A DNA stretch of 25,000 bases from Chromera velia (taxonomy: Eukaryota; Sar; Chromeraceae). A program made the position numbers and the translations under genes. This document shows, one piece after another, positions 1 through 10,027 of the stretch; the stretch's first letter is position 1, and every line of letters begins with the position of its first letter. The stretch is from assembly GCA_018398765.1 (NCBI GenBank), contig JAHBMJ010005085.1:828-25827 (forward strand), in the 5' to 3' direction. The notes under the pieces are model-generated. The model saw only the letters and a list, made by a program, of their open reading frames with translations. It was not told the origin of the DNA and made no database searches.

Positions 1-1161
1 CCCCCCCCCTATACATCGATCACCTAGCACTTTAAAAGTGGTGCCAATCGATTGTTTAGCTTAAGTTACTTCTAAAAACATCTCAAAAAGGTTGAAACAA
101 TTTATGGTTCTTGAACAATTGCATAATTTTGATGTGTCGCTTCAATATTTGATAAAAAGGCCTCTAACCGAGTAACCCGTAACCATTTTTGACCCCTGAT
201 AAAAAGTGGGTAACGATCCACTATAAGGTCTTTAAACATGTTTTGAACGTGATTGAGGTTTTTGTTATGCATGCCACATCCCCATGTATGAGGGGCAGAT
301 CTAGCCTAGTCTGTCAAAAGGTTCCGGTTCGTTCCGTCTGTTCTGAATCTAGGAACACTGCTCATTAATCACTTTTACTGTGGCTTAAACAACTTTTAAA
401 CACTTTTTAAGATGGACTTTGAATAATGGTTACTAACCTAAAATGACCTCTAACCAAGTAACTCATAACATCACAAAGCAACATATATTTAACCCCTGTA
501 ACCTATAACACAACGAATAACCTACACCAAAATTATATATTTTTTGGAAGTAACTCGTCAAGCCGCACCTGAAAAATATTTTTTTACTAAAAAACCAAAT
601 GAAATTTTCATTTTTTTTTGTCATATCAGCTCCGAAATCTAGTATGCATACCAGAAGTGCTGCCCCCTAGCGCGCGGCAAAGCTTTTTGTCCGCACTGCA
701 TGCATAATGCATCTGAGGAACTCACTACACTCAATTTAAGGAGGGTGTATCACGCCACGTATATTGGTGCCTTGAAAAATGCACTGTATGCGCGACAAAA
801 CATAAAAATGAAAACAAACATGAAATAGACGGCTAGATTCCCTCCTCTCTACCCCACCTTCCGTATGAAAGAACAGAAGACTCTCCCATCATTTAATGAG
901 ACCATAGTCGATACGACTGTTTGCCATGTGTCTAGATTGATAACGTTTGACAGATTCAGCTTGTGATCGACTGATTGTCATTGCGAAACGACTTGCTTCT
1001 TTGCCGCTTCAGCAATAATTGAAATCCCCAGTCTGTTATCCGTCTGACATACAGACAACTTTTCCTGTATTGACGAATATCGAACGACCAACGCTCACTT
1101 ATCTGTGGTGAGGATCTCTTGCGCACAAACACCGCTGCTCCTCAACTGTCATCCAGATTTT
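1..1161. other. Intergenic DNA, no gene seen
   Basis: AT-rich sequence starting in a run of C. I see no open frame with coding character on either strand. It contains one copy of a dispersed repeat (about 246-345) and several short AT-rich runs. Phrases resembling 'taacccgtaacc' recur near 170 and 455-540, suggesting old degenerate repeats, but no clear element boundary is visible. Confidence 0.6.
246..345 (+). repeat. Dispersed repeat, copy 1
   Basis: A stretch containing 'gtgattgagg', 'atgcatgcc', 'catcccca' and 'ggcagatctagcctagt' matches in order a second copy at about 3041-3130 with scattered substitutions and small indels. Both are in the same orientation. The family is not recognised; it behaves like a dispersed, probably mobile-derived, repeat. 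Confidence 0.6.
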
Positions 1162-1547
1162 ATGAAAGCCTGTCTGTCTATCTTTCGATGTGTTTGTTTG
1201 TCTGTCTGTCTGACAGTGTCTGTCTCTTTGTCTGTTTTTGTCTCTTTGTTTTTGTCTGTCTGTCTCTGTCTGTCTGCCTCTATCTGTCTATTTCTGTGTG
1301 TTTGTGTCTCTCTGTCTGTCTCCGTCTGTTTGTTTGTCTGTCTCGGTCTGTTTGTCTGTCTGTCTGTCTGTGTCTGTCTATCTGTCTGCCTGTTTGTCTG
1401 TCTCTGTCTGTCTGTTTGTCTGTCAGTGTTTGTCTATCTGTCTGTCTGTTGCTGTCTGTTTGTCTGTCTGTCTGTTAAACTCTTTATCTGTCTGTCTGCC
1501 TGTCTCTGTCTGTTTGTTTTTCTATTTGCCTGTCTGTCCGTGTCTGT
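1162..1547 (+). repeat. TCTG-rich microsatellite (left block)
   Basis: About 385 bp made almost wholly of TCTG/TCTA/TTTG variants on the plus strand. It opens long Cys/Leu/Ser/Val-rich frames in all three phases, which marks them as repeat artefacts rather than proteins. The array stops abruptly at the start of the left inverted repeat at 1548. Confidence 0.95.
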
Positions 1548-1615
1548 AACAGAGTGGACTCTAAAGTAGGACTTAGAAGAATTCAAAGTAACTTTTAAAT
1601 TTACTATATTCTAGC
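1548..1615 (+). repeat. Left 68-bp terminal inverted repeat
   Basis: This segment begins 'aacagagtggactctaaag' and ends 'actatattctagc'. The reverse complement of 5334-5401 matches it over the same 68 bp with about nine mismatches and no gap. The outer end of each copy abuts a TCTG array. The pair could be the ends of an inserted DNA element about 3.85 kb long. Confidence 0.75.
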
Positions 1616-2926
1616 TTCATTATAAAGCAAAACTGGGTTAATCTTAAAGCAATCTAGAGCTTTTTAAAGCATTCAAAATCGTTATTTCTGTGTAAATCTG
1701 CTCAAATGTGCTCTAAAGACTGGTTGATTAGCTAGCCTAAGGGTGCATGGTAAGAAAAATTACGATCACCACGGCACGTAGAAGTTACTGAATGTTACCT
1801 GCAAAGAAATACACAGGCACAACACTAATAGATACACTCAAAAGCAACGTTTAGCGCCGCTAATCAAGTACAAAGAATTCAAATTTGCTTCTTCTGTAAG
1901 GGAAACAGTGCAGGAAGGAGGGCTTCACAGCTAGGCTGGTCAGACCGGATTAGCAGGGGTCGGAGAGGATTCCGAAGAACAGAGCACAGAGACAACATAA
2001 TTCTATTCACAAAGAACTCATACTATACGGCGTAAAAGCTTGCAAATCGTTCTGTATATATCAATAATAAACTATGAAAAAGAAGGACAGGTCTGTGGGT
2101 AGATCCAGATGTTCAGAGGGAGACTAGTACGGATCATGCCACAAATAAGAAAGAATGAACAAGTAAGGAACACTTGCATCGGGATAGTATGGACCGCTTT
2201 GAAAGACTGACACACACGAAGCAAGTAGAAGACATTCAAATGCATGAAAGCTGAGCGATTGGTCTGGGTAAAAAAATGTCTCGCACGACTGAGAGCTGTG
2301 CAAAGCTTCAAAAGAGGCTGTCAAAGCTCCAGCAGACTCTCCATTGACCCTCTCTTAGTGACCTCCGTTGTGCGTTTCTGTTAAGCTTCTAGCAGAACAA
2401 AGAAGCTGGATGCTAAACAAATCATCATGCAAAGTGAGAGAGCGAGCCGCGCTTCCTTAACTAACCTATACTGACCTGCAAGTGTCCCCGAGTCTCCAAC
2501 CACCAACACCTACAAACATGGAGGGACAGGCGTTCACGCTTTGTGCAGTCAAAAAAGCACTTCTGTCCAGCTTATTCTGCATGCACAGGGTCCCAAGGAA
2601 AACACCAAGAGCCTAAGAAGCAGCGGGTCTGGACAGACTGATGTGGGAGTTCACCTCGGGGCTCCCAAGGCTGTGACCTGCATGGAAACGAGCAGAAGAG
2701 TGATATGAGCAACAGCACGTTGACACCCAGTTAAGGCCCACAGCCTTAGCACGCTTTAACACAGAGAGATACTGAATGCGGAAGAAGGGTGGAAGCAAAA
2801 AAAGGACAACTGGCACCTATGGGACTGACCTCAGAGACCGAGACGGACCTCCTGTCTCCAAGCAACAGTGGAGACGTCTCCAGCCAGACCGCCCAGATCG
2901 ACTCCCAGAAAACATGCTCAACGGAA

Positions 2927-2985
2927 GAAAACTTGACGTAAACCTTCTTCAAATGGTTCTTGAAGAAGGTTTACGTTGAGTTTTC
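2927..2985. repeat. Long stem-loop (26-nt arms)
   Basis: Arms 2927-2952 and 2960-2985 are reverse complements with about two mismatches; the inner 17 nt of each arm (2936-2952 and 2960-2976) pair perfectly. The loop is 7 nt (atggttc). It could be a small-RNA precursor hairpin, the end of a fold-back element or an inverted duplication. The sequence alone does not decide. Confidence 0.75.
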
Positions 2986-3040
2986 ATGACAGTCACTCCC
3001 AATATTACTTGCGAGGGTCAATTTGGTCTTGGGTCAGGGA

Positions 3041-3130
3041 AACATGATTGAGGGTTTTTTCATGCATGCCGCATCCCCATATATGAGAGGCGGATCTAAC
3101 CTAGTTTGTTGATTTGTTCCGTCCTACGAC
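3041..3130 (+). repeat. Dispersed repeat, copy 2
   Basis: Second copy of the repeat at about 246-345, in the same orientation: 'atgattgagg', 'catgcatgcc', 'gcatcccca', 'ggcggatctaacctagt', then a 'gttccgtc' match. Copy 1 lies outside the inverted-repeat-bounded segment and copy 2 inside it, so the repeat family is independent of that segment. Confidence 0.6.
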
Positions 3131-3481
3131 TACCAGCGACAAAAATAGGCGTAACTTCGATCACTCTGATACAGCTGATCAATCGCGGCTTCACAACAGG
3201 TTAGACAATCAAAAGAAAGAGAAAAGAGACAGAGAGGATGCAAGGCAGAACCTTCGAAACACTTCAGTTCTTTCATTGAAAAAAGGCTACCCTTTTAATC
3301 AAAAAGACTTTAATTGTGCAGAGGTGCATCCTGCATGTTTTCCATCCCTTCAAAGAACTCCTGCTTTAAACATCCCATCAAAACTCTTTCTTTAAATTCA
3401 GTTCCCCAAACTTTTCCAATTCATTTGCTTGCGCTTTTACCCATCCCTCTTCTGTCTTCTCGCATTGCCAAAGAAATTCCT

Positions 3482-5044
3482 TCAATTTGTGCCCTGCCGG
3501 TCAAAAAACCCGGAGAATGCGGCCATTTCCCTCCCGAGCAGACCCTCGAGCTGGAAGGGGCTCCTTGTGCCCCTCCTGCTATGGATGGAGGACAGAAGGT
3601 TTACTGCGACAAAACGCTGTAGAGTGCAGGACAAGAGCTTATAGTAGCGGTCCATCAACCTTGCTTGGATTGCTTCGTCTCCCTCCCCACCCCTCACCCT
3701 CCCTGCTCCCAACTTTGCCACTTCCTTCAAAAACCTTACTACTCCCTCCCCTGGTCTTCCATAAGTTTTAAAAACAAGCGGCATAAAACCGAAACCAATT
3801 TTGTGGCAGATCTCTCCGTACCTGTCGTTCTTCACTTTCTCCATAATTCCCCTCGCTGCTGACCCTACTGTTTTTGTAAATCGGTGCAAGCGGTTAGCAT
3901 CGATAGAAAATAGATGGGTAACAGTGACGTCGGCGAGCACTGTATCTCCGGACGGGAGCTCCGCGAGAAAATTGGGGCGTTTCTGTCTCTCTTTGACCAG
4001 ACGGGTTGCGGTAGACAGCCCAAACTGCCCAAACGTAGGCTCTCTTGTCACGTAGCAGTGACGGAGGCCTTGAAGGAGGGAGCAAAAGGCGTCCTTCATT
4101 TGTTCATGCCGCCACCAGACCCCCCCCCCTGTCCCGCAGGTCTGTGCATGTTGTCCGTCTACGTCCAGTGGGGCTCCACACGCACAAATAGGGTTTCTTC
4201 TGATCTCTAGAATGGACAAGCCGAGGCGGAGACGGATGGCTATGGTGAAAAGGGTTGGAGAAATACGAATCCAACCTGAAGACGGTATGGCTGTCAGCCA
4301 AGCGGAGGCGCCTGTGCCTGTGCAGGATCACAAACGGGTCTTCCCTTCGGCTGGCAAAGCGGCTAAGAGCTTTTCCCTCTGAACTAGGTGCAGCGCTTCC
4401 ATCATGAGGTACTGCACCTCCTGTCTCTCCCACAATAACCAATCTTCCATTCTCTTTCCCCACTGAAGTTTCAGAACTCGAGAAACCTTTTCAAGTTCCC
4501 GTTTGGTCCCCCCTCTACAATCAGTATAAGCTTACTCTGCCCTCTTTACCCAAAACAGACCTGCAAAGTCTGCCTTTGTTGGTGTTCCGAAACCCTGCTC
4601 TGTCAATCAGCTCCTCACTGCTGCAAAGGTGTGTACCGCACAGCCTGCTAAGGCCGCTGGCATGATAAAATAGAAGAAACGGATCCCCAGTCCCCCCTGA
4701 CACAACAGGAGATGCGCCTGGCTCTGCTTTTGGGTCCATTCTTCTGGGCTGAGGCGCATGCTGCGGGCGAAAAACTCCCCCAACTCCTTGTCTGCTCTTT
4801 CCCATACATCTGTGTGAAGTCTGTCCCCCATCACCCGCGCCAAGTAGACGAGTTTGGGGAAGATACAGTAATGAAACAGCAGGCTGCATCCCTGGGGAAC
4901 TCCGTACCCCTCCACTCGCTTCCTCAGCTTTATTGCTTCTGCTAGCTTCTTTTCAAACAGGCTGTTCACAAACGAGTCTTTACCCCCCCCTGCCCCCATC
5001 AACTTGTAGCCTTGTGTTGATACCTCTAGTCCTGGGAGGCGTTG
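3482..5044 (-). pseudogene. Non-LTR retrotransposon polymerase, C-terminal fragment, inactivated
   Basis: One minus-strand frame reads from about 5044 down to 3482 and encodes the part of a LINE-type polymerase that follows the reverse transcriptase core. In order it shows an RT connection/thumb-like region ('GGLGIR' near 4720), an 'AWLTAIP' motif near 4300, a 'RLRLGL' segment and a Cys/His knuckle CxCG...D..GxH...C (about 4190-4140). A restriction-like endonuclease-like tail with 'RPN' and 'DVTVTH' follows (about 4000-3930). The RT catalytic core is absent, so the copy is 5' truncated as is usual for such elements. In-frame stops lie at 5045-5047 (upstream limit), 4607-4609, 4532-4534 and 4328-4330, yet no frameshift is needed. 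The family call rests on motif order recognised by eye; the exact clade is not assigned. Confidence 0.75.
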
Positions 5045-5333
5045 TTATGGGATCTCTCTCTCTGATTTCCCTCTCCAAGTGGGAGAGAAATCTGCGCTCT
5101 TATCTTTACCTATAGTTCTACGACCACAGGTTAGAACTGGGTTGTCAGGCCATTTTGGAGGTCTCCAGAGCCGAATAGTCAGACAGGCGAGCGGCACCGC
5201 CATTTAAAACTTGAACCACCACGTCCTTGGCCGGATCGACCACCTGGTGTGGCCTGGCGGCGCCAGAATCAGTTAAGTTTCTAACCTGTCGCCAAGGGCA
5301 GCGCCCACTCCCCTGCTTGGGTTAGAGAAGCAC

Positions 5334-5401
5334 GCTAGAATATAGTAAATATAAAAGTCACTTTAAATTCCACTAAGTCCTACTTTAAAGTCCGCTTTGT
5401 T
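5334..5401 (-). repeat. Right 68-bp terminal inverted repeat
   Basis: The reverse complement matches 1548-1615 over 68 bp without gaps (about 59 identical positions). It begins 'gctagaatatagtaaat' on the plus strand and ends 'ccgctttgtt', directly followed by the right TCTG array. Confidence 0.75.
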
Positions 5402-5770
5402 CTGTCTATATCTGTCTATGTCTGTCAGTGTCTGTCTGTGTCTGTCTGTGTCTGTCTGTGTCTGTCTGTGTCTGTCTGGGTCTGTCTGGGTCTGTCTGGG
5501 TCTGTCTGTGTCTGTTTGTGTCTGTTTGTGTCTATCTGTGTCTGTCTGTGTCTGTCTATGTCTGTCTGTGTCTGTCTGTGTCTGTCTGTGTCTGTCTGTG
5601 TCTGTCTGTGTCTGTTTGTGTCTGTTTGTGTTTGTCTATATCTGTCTGTGTCTGTTTGTGTCTGTCTGTGTCTGTTTGTGTCTGTCTGTGTGTGTTTGTG
5701 TCTGTTTGTGTCTGTCTGTGTCTGTCTGTGTTTGTCTGTGCCTGTTTCTATCTGTCTGTCTGTCTGTTTA

Positions 5771-5805
<35 letters not shown>

Positions 5806-5848
5806 GTCTGTCTGTCGTCCTGTTTGGCAGTCTCTGTCTGTCTGTTTA

Positions 5849-5887
<39 letters not shown>

Positions 5888-6128
5888 ATATGTCTGTCTG
5901 TCTGTCTGTCTATTTGTCTGTCTCTTTATCTGTTTTTGTCGGTTTGTTTCTGTCTGTCTGTATCTGTCTGTCTGTCTGTCTATGTGTCTGTCTGTTTGTC
6001 TGTCTGTCTGTCTATCTCTCCTAGTGTCTCTCTGTCCGTCTGTCTGTTTGTTTGTCTGTCTGTCTGTCTGTCTATCTCTGTCTGTCTCTGCCTGTTGGTT
6101 TGTTTGTCCGTCTGTCTATATCTTTCAA

Positions 6129-6163
<35 letters not shown>

Positions 6164-6308
6164 TTGTCTCTCCGTTTCTGTCTGTCTGTGTGTCTGTCTG
6201 TTTGTCTATCTATCTGTCTGTCCATCGCTGTCTATCTCTGTCTCTGTGTCTTTGTATGTCTATGGCTCTCTGTCTGTCTCCGTCTGTCTGTCTGTCTTGG
6301 TCTGTCTG

Positions 6309-6349
<41 letters not shown>

Positions 6350-6449
6350 CTGCCTGTCAGTCTATCTAGCTGTTTCTGTATCTGTCTATCTGTCTGTCTG
6401 TCTGTCTGTCTGTTTCGATCTGTTTGTTTCTGTCTATCTGTTTCTAACA
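5402..6449 (+). repeat. TCTG-rich satellite (right block) with decamer sub-array
   Basis: About 1.05 kb of TCTG-derived repeat. From about 5415 to 5735 it has a higher-order 10-mer period (tctgtctgtg, about 30 units, with g, a and t variants). From about 5750 it reverts to plain TCTG with TCTA/TTTG interruptions. All three plus frames and several minus frames stay open for hundreds of codons purely because the repeat lacks stops. Confidence 0.95.
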
Positions 6450-8117
6450 CTTGTCTGCCTAGCTTACTGTCCTCCCTATCTAGACAATCACACCGGGTCC
6501 CTCCTTCTCTCTTTGTATGCATTATAAGCAGGGTTCGGTATGCGCTCGTCCTGCAATCCTCATCTATCCCTTCGGCCCCCTCCTCTTGATTTAACAATCC
6601 TCAAACCTCAAACACCTCATCACACCCATTGAACATTCTCACGACGCTCTACCATAACTTCTATCACCCTTCATTCAAAACTGTATTGGCTGCTAGTCTA
6701 AGACGAAAACGGGTGAGAATTTCATTTACATTCCCGTTTAAAAAAAAATGGAGATTGTACGTTAACCGCCTGCAAACTCTCCAATTTGGCAACTCTGCAG
6801 TTTTCTACAGAGGGCTAACAGAATAGATACGTTCAGGATGAAAGAGGATTCCCCACCCCACTCTCATTGAAATAATATGTCTCTCCTTTTCCTTTTCTAC
6901 TTCTATATTACTTTGCCGTTACCGGTTAACGGACAACGAAGCAGACCCACGCATGACAACCATTAGAAGAGCAATGAAATGAGCTCTTCTCAACTCCGTA
7001 TTTGCACAACTAGCTAAATTCTTATGAGGAAGAGTACGACATTGGTACGTCGTCGCTCTGACCAGCAAGGGCAAAAAATACTCACGTTCACCCACCATGC
7101 ACCACCATGCCACTCAGTGGCCAGACAGCAGATCCTGGTAACACAATCTCCTCCTCCGAGATGCCGAGCTACCTGGCTAAGAACCGGTGAAAAAACGCTG
7201 CAACGCTAAGACAAATCTATCCCAAACGGTCTTCAACATCAAAACGGTCTCCAAAATTTCCATATCTATTAAGCATTTCTAGGTACCAAACAATGATCAA
7301 AAACTTAAAACAAATAGTTTTAAACGGTTTGAGAGTGTGATTAAGTTTTTTTTTAATCAGACTTAGTAAGAAAATTATATATCAACTTCATTTATGATAA
7401 ATATATGCATTATATATACATTTAAATTTGAATTTATGACTTTAAGTTTTTAACTCTTTAAAATATTCTCTTCACAATAAATCTTAAGGTTTTAACAGAA
7501 AGATTGAAAACATGTGAAATATAGTGTATAAAGCTTTTATGAGCATCGCAATTGATGTTATTAATATGTTAACATATATATATATATATATATATATATA
7601 CTGTGTACTAGACTGTATAACTACAAATCATGAGTAAAACGCTCATAACATTCAAAATTTGGCTGTAAGCTGAAGGCACTGCTTCAGCATAACACCGCAA
7701 CAACCAGACAACAAAGTTGTTCGACTCAGATAACAATTTTTTTATGCCGCCGAAACAATGATCAACATTTTCAAATTGGCTTTCAGTGCACGTAACCTAT
7801 TAGTGAAGGTCTCTGAACCCACTTTCTATAGGGGCTGTCTGGGATGGTCCCTCCACAGACCTCGAAGTGGAATTAACTGCATTCATATTCAGAAGACACA
7901 CATATGAAGAAGAGTCTATAAATATATCAAGAACAGAAACAGGCAGATGGGAGAAGAATTAAAGGCTTAGAAAACGAATTCAACAGGTTTTACAACAATC
8001 TAGCTATTTTTGTTCTACATGTGTACAGGCAGAGAATACGAGGCGTGCAAGGTGCAACCCTGATGCCTGACCTGAGGCGACCCATAATAGTGCAGATTAA
8101 GAACAGAAAAAGAACAT
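6450..8117. other. Intergenic AT-rich DNA, no gene seen
   Basis: No frame with coding character was found. The stretch contains a TA dinucleotide run (7574-7601) and long AT-rich segments at 7260-7560. Short frames near 6629-6826 and 6919-7209 have no recognisable motif or splice context. Confidence 0.6.
7574..7601. repeat. TA dinucleotide microsatellite
   Basis: About fourteen TA units in an AT-rich stretch. Confidence 0.9.
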
Positions 8118-8660
8118 ATAGTATGAATCCATATAAGATGAATATTGTTCCAAACACCTTTCATCCAAAAAATGTGTCTTTTCTGTGATGCGAAAGAAAA
8201 AAAAATCTTTTATATTTTTACCGAGGGAGAATTCAGGCCTAAATTCTCCCTCGGGTGAAACGGCTTAAAGGTGTTGCACATTAAGAGCTGCAAGGAGAGA
8301 AAGAGAGCAGTTGGCATGATTTTAATCAAGATAAATACTATCCCAAACACCTTTCATTCAAAGCACATCTCTTTTCTACGGTGCGAAAGAAAAAAAAATC
8401 CTTTGCATTTTGACCGAAGGAGAATTCGAGGCTAAATTCTCCCTCGGACGATATTTCCTTGACATACCCAGAGAGGGAGAATTCAGCCCTGAATTCTCCC
8501 TCGGTGATAATAAAAATTTTTTTTTATCGAGGGAACAAAAAAAAAGATGATTTATTTCGATATAAGAAGCCAGAAAAAACATTAAACAAAATTCTCCCTC
8601 CAAAATTTTTTTTTCAGATACTTATCGAGGGAGAATTCAGCCCTGAATTCTCCCTCGCCA
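8118..8660. repeat. Cluster of GAGGGAGAATT palindromes on a duplicated unit
   Basis: Four palindromes share arms gagggagaatt / aattctccctc around a variable centre: 8221-8254 (centre caggcct), 8414-8447 (centre cgaggct), 8473-8502 and 8626-8657 (both centre cagccctg). Two half-sites at about 8526-8534 and 8591-8600 are 60 bp apart and look like a fifth copy split by an insertion. The first two lie on a larger direct duplication with a period of about 193 bp: 'caaacacctttcat', a gcgaaag-A-run, then the palindrome. The cluster resembles a small fold-back repeat family. No protein-coding content is seen. Confidence 0.85.
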
Positions 8661-9600
8661 AATATTTTTTTTATATAGTCCGAGGGGGAGAGGCGGAACA
8701 CAAAGTATGAAATAGGCCTAAAAGAACAGTGCAGCCTCCACCAGTACCCTTTATAAAGCTAGGCAATCCACTTTTTATGCCCAAACTCCACACCAATTTC
8801 TCTTACCGACCTCTTCGAATCTCTCTGACTGGATTGTCTATGTCTTTCCCGGCGGACACCGCCCACCCCGGCTGGCCACTTGTGACGCTGCCGGCCCTGG
8901 CCTAGGCCTCGGCCCTGCTCCTTTGTGATGCCGCCGGCCCGGGCGGGGCCCTGATTGACCCCGGCTTCCTTTGCCAGTCGCGGATGTTCATTTACTCGGC
9001 CCAAACCTAGGCCTAAACGTCTCACCGCTCCCTCCAACTGGCGTCTCTCTGCTCCCTCTGATTTCTCCCTGTGACGCCGCCGGCCCCGGGCCCGGCCCCC
9101 GCCTCTCAGCGGCCACTGTCCCCGTCTTTGCCCCTGCCTCCATCGATGGACATCCCCCCGGCCCTGCCAGCGCTCCGGTCCACGCACTCCCTTGATCCAC
9201 CCTCTCCTTCTCACTCCTTTGCCCCCCTTTCTACCTTCTGTCTCCGCCGGGATTCACACATCGGGGCGGGGGCTGGTGCCAGCACGCAGTCTCAAAGACA
9301 GAAAGCAGACCTGAATACAGGCAGACAAGCAGCACATTCAAAGTGAGACAAACGGAAAGCAAGGACAAGCATCCTTCTCCTCCTCCTTTTGCCTCTTCCC
9401 AGGTTGCCATAACTTCAGAATCTCTTCTTTCTTTCTGGACCGTACCTACTGGATGTCTTTGACTGATTTTCACTGACAGGCACGGGCGTAAAACGACGCG
9501 ACTGACAGGGACCGAATGAAAACAAACTACTGACCTAGAAAGACAAACCACTATTGATTCTTATCAAAACTTTTCATAATTGTGAAGGTATTCCGCATCG
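8661..9600. other. GC-rich low-complexity block, no gene supported
   Basis: From about 8860 to 9200 the DNA is strongly C/G rich with three imperfect copies of 'gtgaygcygccggccc' (near 8882, 8926 and 9071). Frames on both strands stay open for 70-150 codons but encode only Arg/Gly/Pro-rich low complexity. No splice-phase chain or protein motif supports a gene. The rest is C/T-rich unique sequence. Confidence 0.5.
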
Positions 9601-9928
9601 CAAGTCTTTCGGAAAGTCTTTCACGCAGTAATACAGGCCATCATAAAGTCTTTTGCGTGGGTAGAAGTCTTTCATTACAAAGTTTTTTATAAGAGGAAGT
9701 CTTTTATTGTGAAGTCTTTTATAAGAGGAAGTCTTTTAGCACAAAGTCTTTCATGAGAGGAAGTCTTTCATTACAAAGTCTTTCATAAGAGGAAGTCTTT
9801 CATCATAAAGTCTTTCATGAGAGGAAGTCTTTCATTACAAAGTCTTTCACAAGAGGAAGTCTTTCGTCATGAAGTTTTTCATAAGAGGAAGTCTTTCATC
9901 ATAAAATCTTTTACAAGAGGAAGTCTTT
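9601..9928 (+). repeat. Tandem array of AAGTCTTTC units
   Basis: A 16-17-nt motif (aagtctttcat plus aagagg or tacaa/cata) alternates to give a higher-order unit of about 32-33 bp. About eight 'agagg|aagtc' junctions occur between 9690 and 9928, preceded by degenerate units from 9601. Units differ by a few substitutions. The array ends just before a tRNA-like element, on that element's 3' side. Confidence 0.85.
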
Positions 9929-9949
9929 CGAATGATATATGATTTAGAA

Positions 9950-10027
9950 AGCAGGTAGACGAGAATTGAACCTGGGACCTTTTAATTGCTAATCGTACGT
10001 ACTAAGCACTATGTCATGAATGCTAGG
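9950..10027 (-). repeat. tRNA-like / SINE-like element
   Basis: The minus strand carries a good RNA polymerase III A box (TGACATAGTGCTTAG, 10016-10002) and about 30 nt later a B box (GGTTCAATTCT, 9972-9962), the normal spacing for a tRNA. The acceptor stem does not pair and the anticodon stem is poor, so a working tRNA is unlikely. A tRNA pseudogene or the head of a tRNA-derived SINE fits better. The AAGTCTTTC array lies directly 3' of it. Confidence 0.45.

Larger units (their letters stand above)
1616..3481. other. Interior of putative element, no gene seen
   Basis: Only short frames occur (under 105 residues), none resembling a known family. The stretch holds the hairpin at 2927-2985 and the second copy of the dispersed repeat at 3041-3130. 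Nothing else is supported. Confidence 0.5.
1548..5401. mobile_element. Putative 3.85-kb element with terminal inverted repeats
   Basis: The segment is bounded by 68-bp inverted repeats (1548-1615 and 5334-5401). It is flanked on both sides by the same TCTG array in the same orientation, as expected if it inserted into one microsatellite. A target-site duplication cannot be resolved because the flanks are CTGT repeats (CTGT lies next to both ends). No transposase frame is recognisable inside. The only coding-like content is a decayed non-LTR polymerase fragment on the minus strand, so the unit may be non-autonomous and composite. Confidence 0.5.

Noticed and set aside
4328-4609. Stop readthrough or selenocysteine recoding in the retrotransposon frame
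   Set aside because: The stops include TAA as well as TGA, no recoding element is visible, and the copy lacks its RT core, so simple decay is the better reading.
5397-6589. Very long Cys/Leu/Ser/Val open frames (up to 383 residues) and the matching frames at 1105-1569
   Set aside because: They are translations of TCTG repeats in all phases; no stops can occur in the repeat, and composition alone explains the length.
8759-9214. Arg/Gly-rich frame of 151 residues on the minus strand with overlapping plus-strand frames
   Set aside because: GC-rich low complexity keeps several frames open at once; no motif, splice chain or conserved pattern supports one of them.
9601-9928. CRISPR-like array
   Set aside because: The units have no unique spacers; the whole 32-33-bp period is repeated, and the context is eukaryotic.
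9950-10027. Functional tRNA gene on the minus strand
   Set aside because: A and B boxes are good but the acceptor arms do not pair and the anticodon stem is weak.
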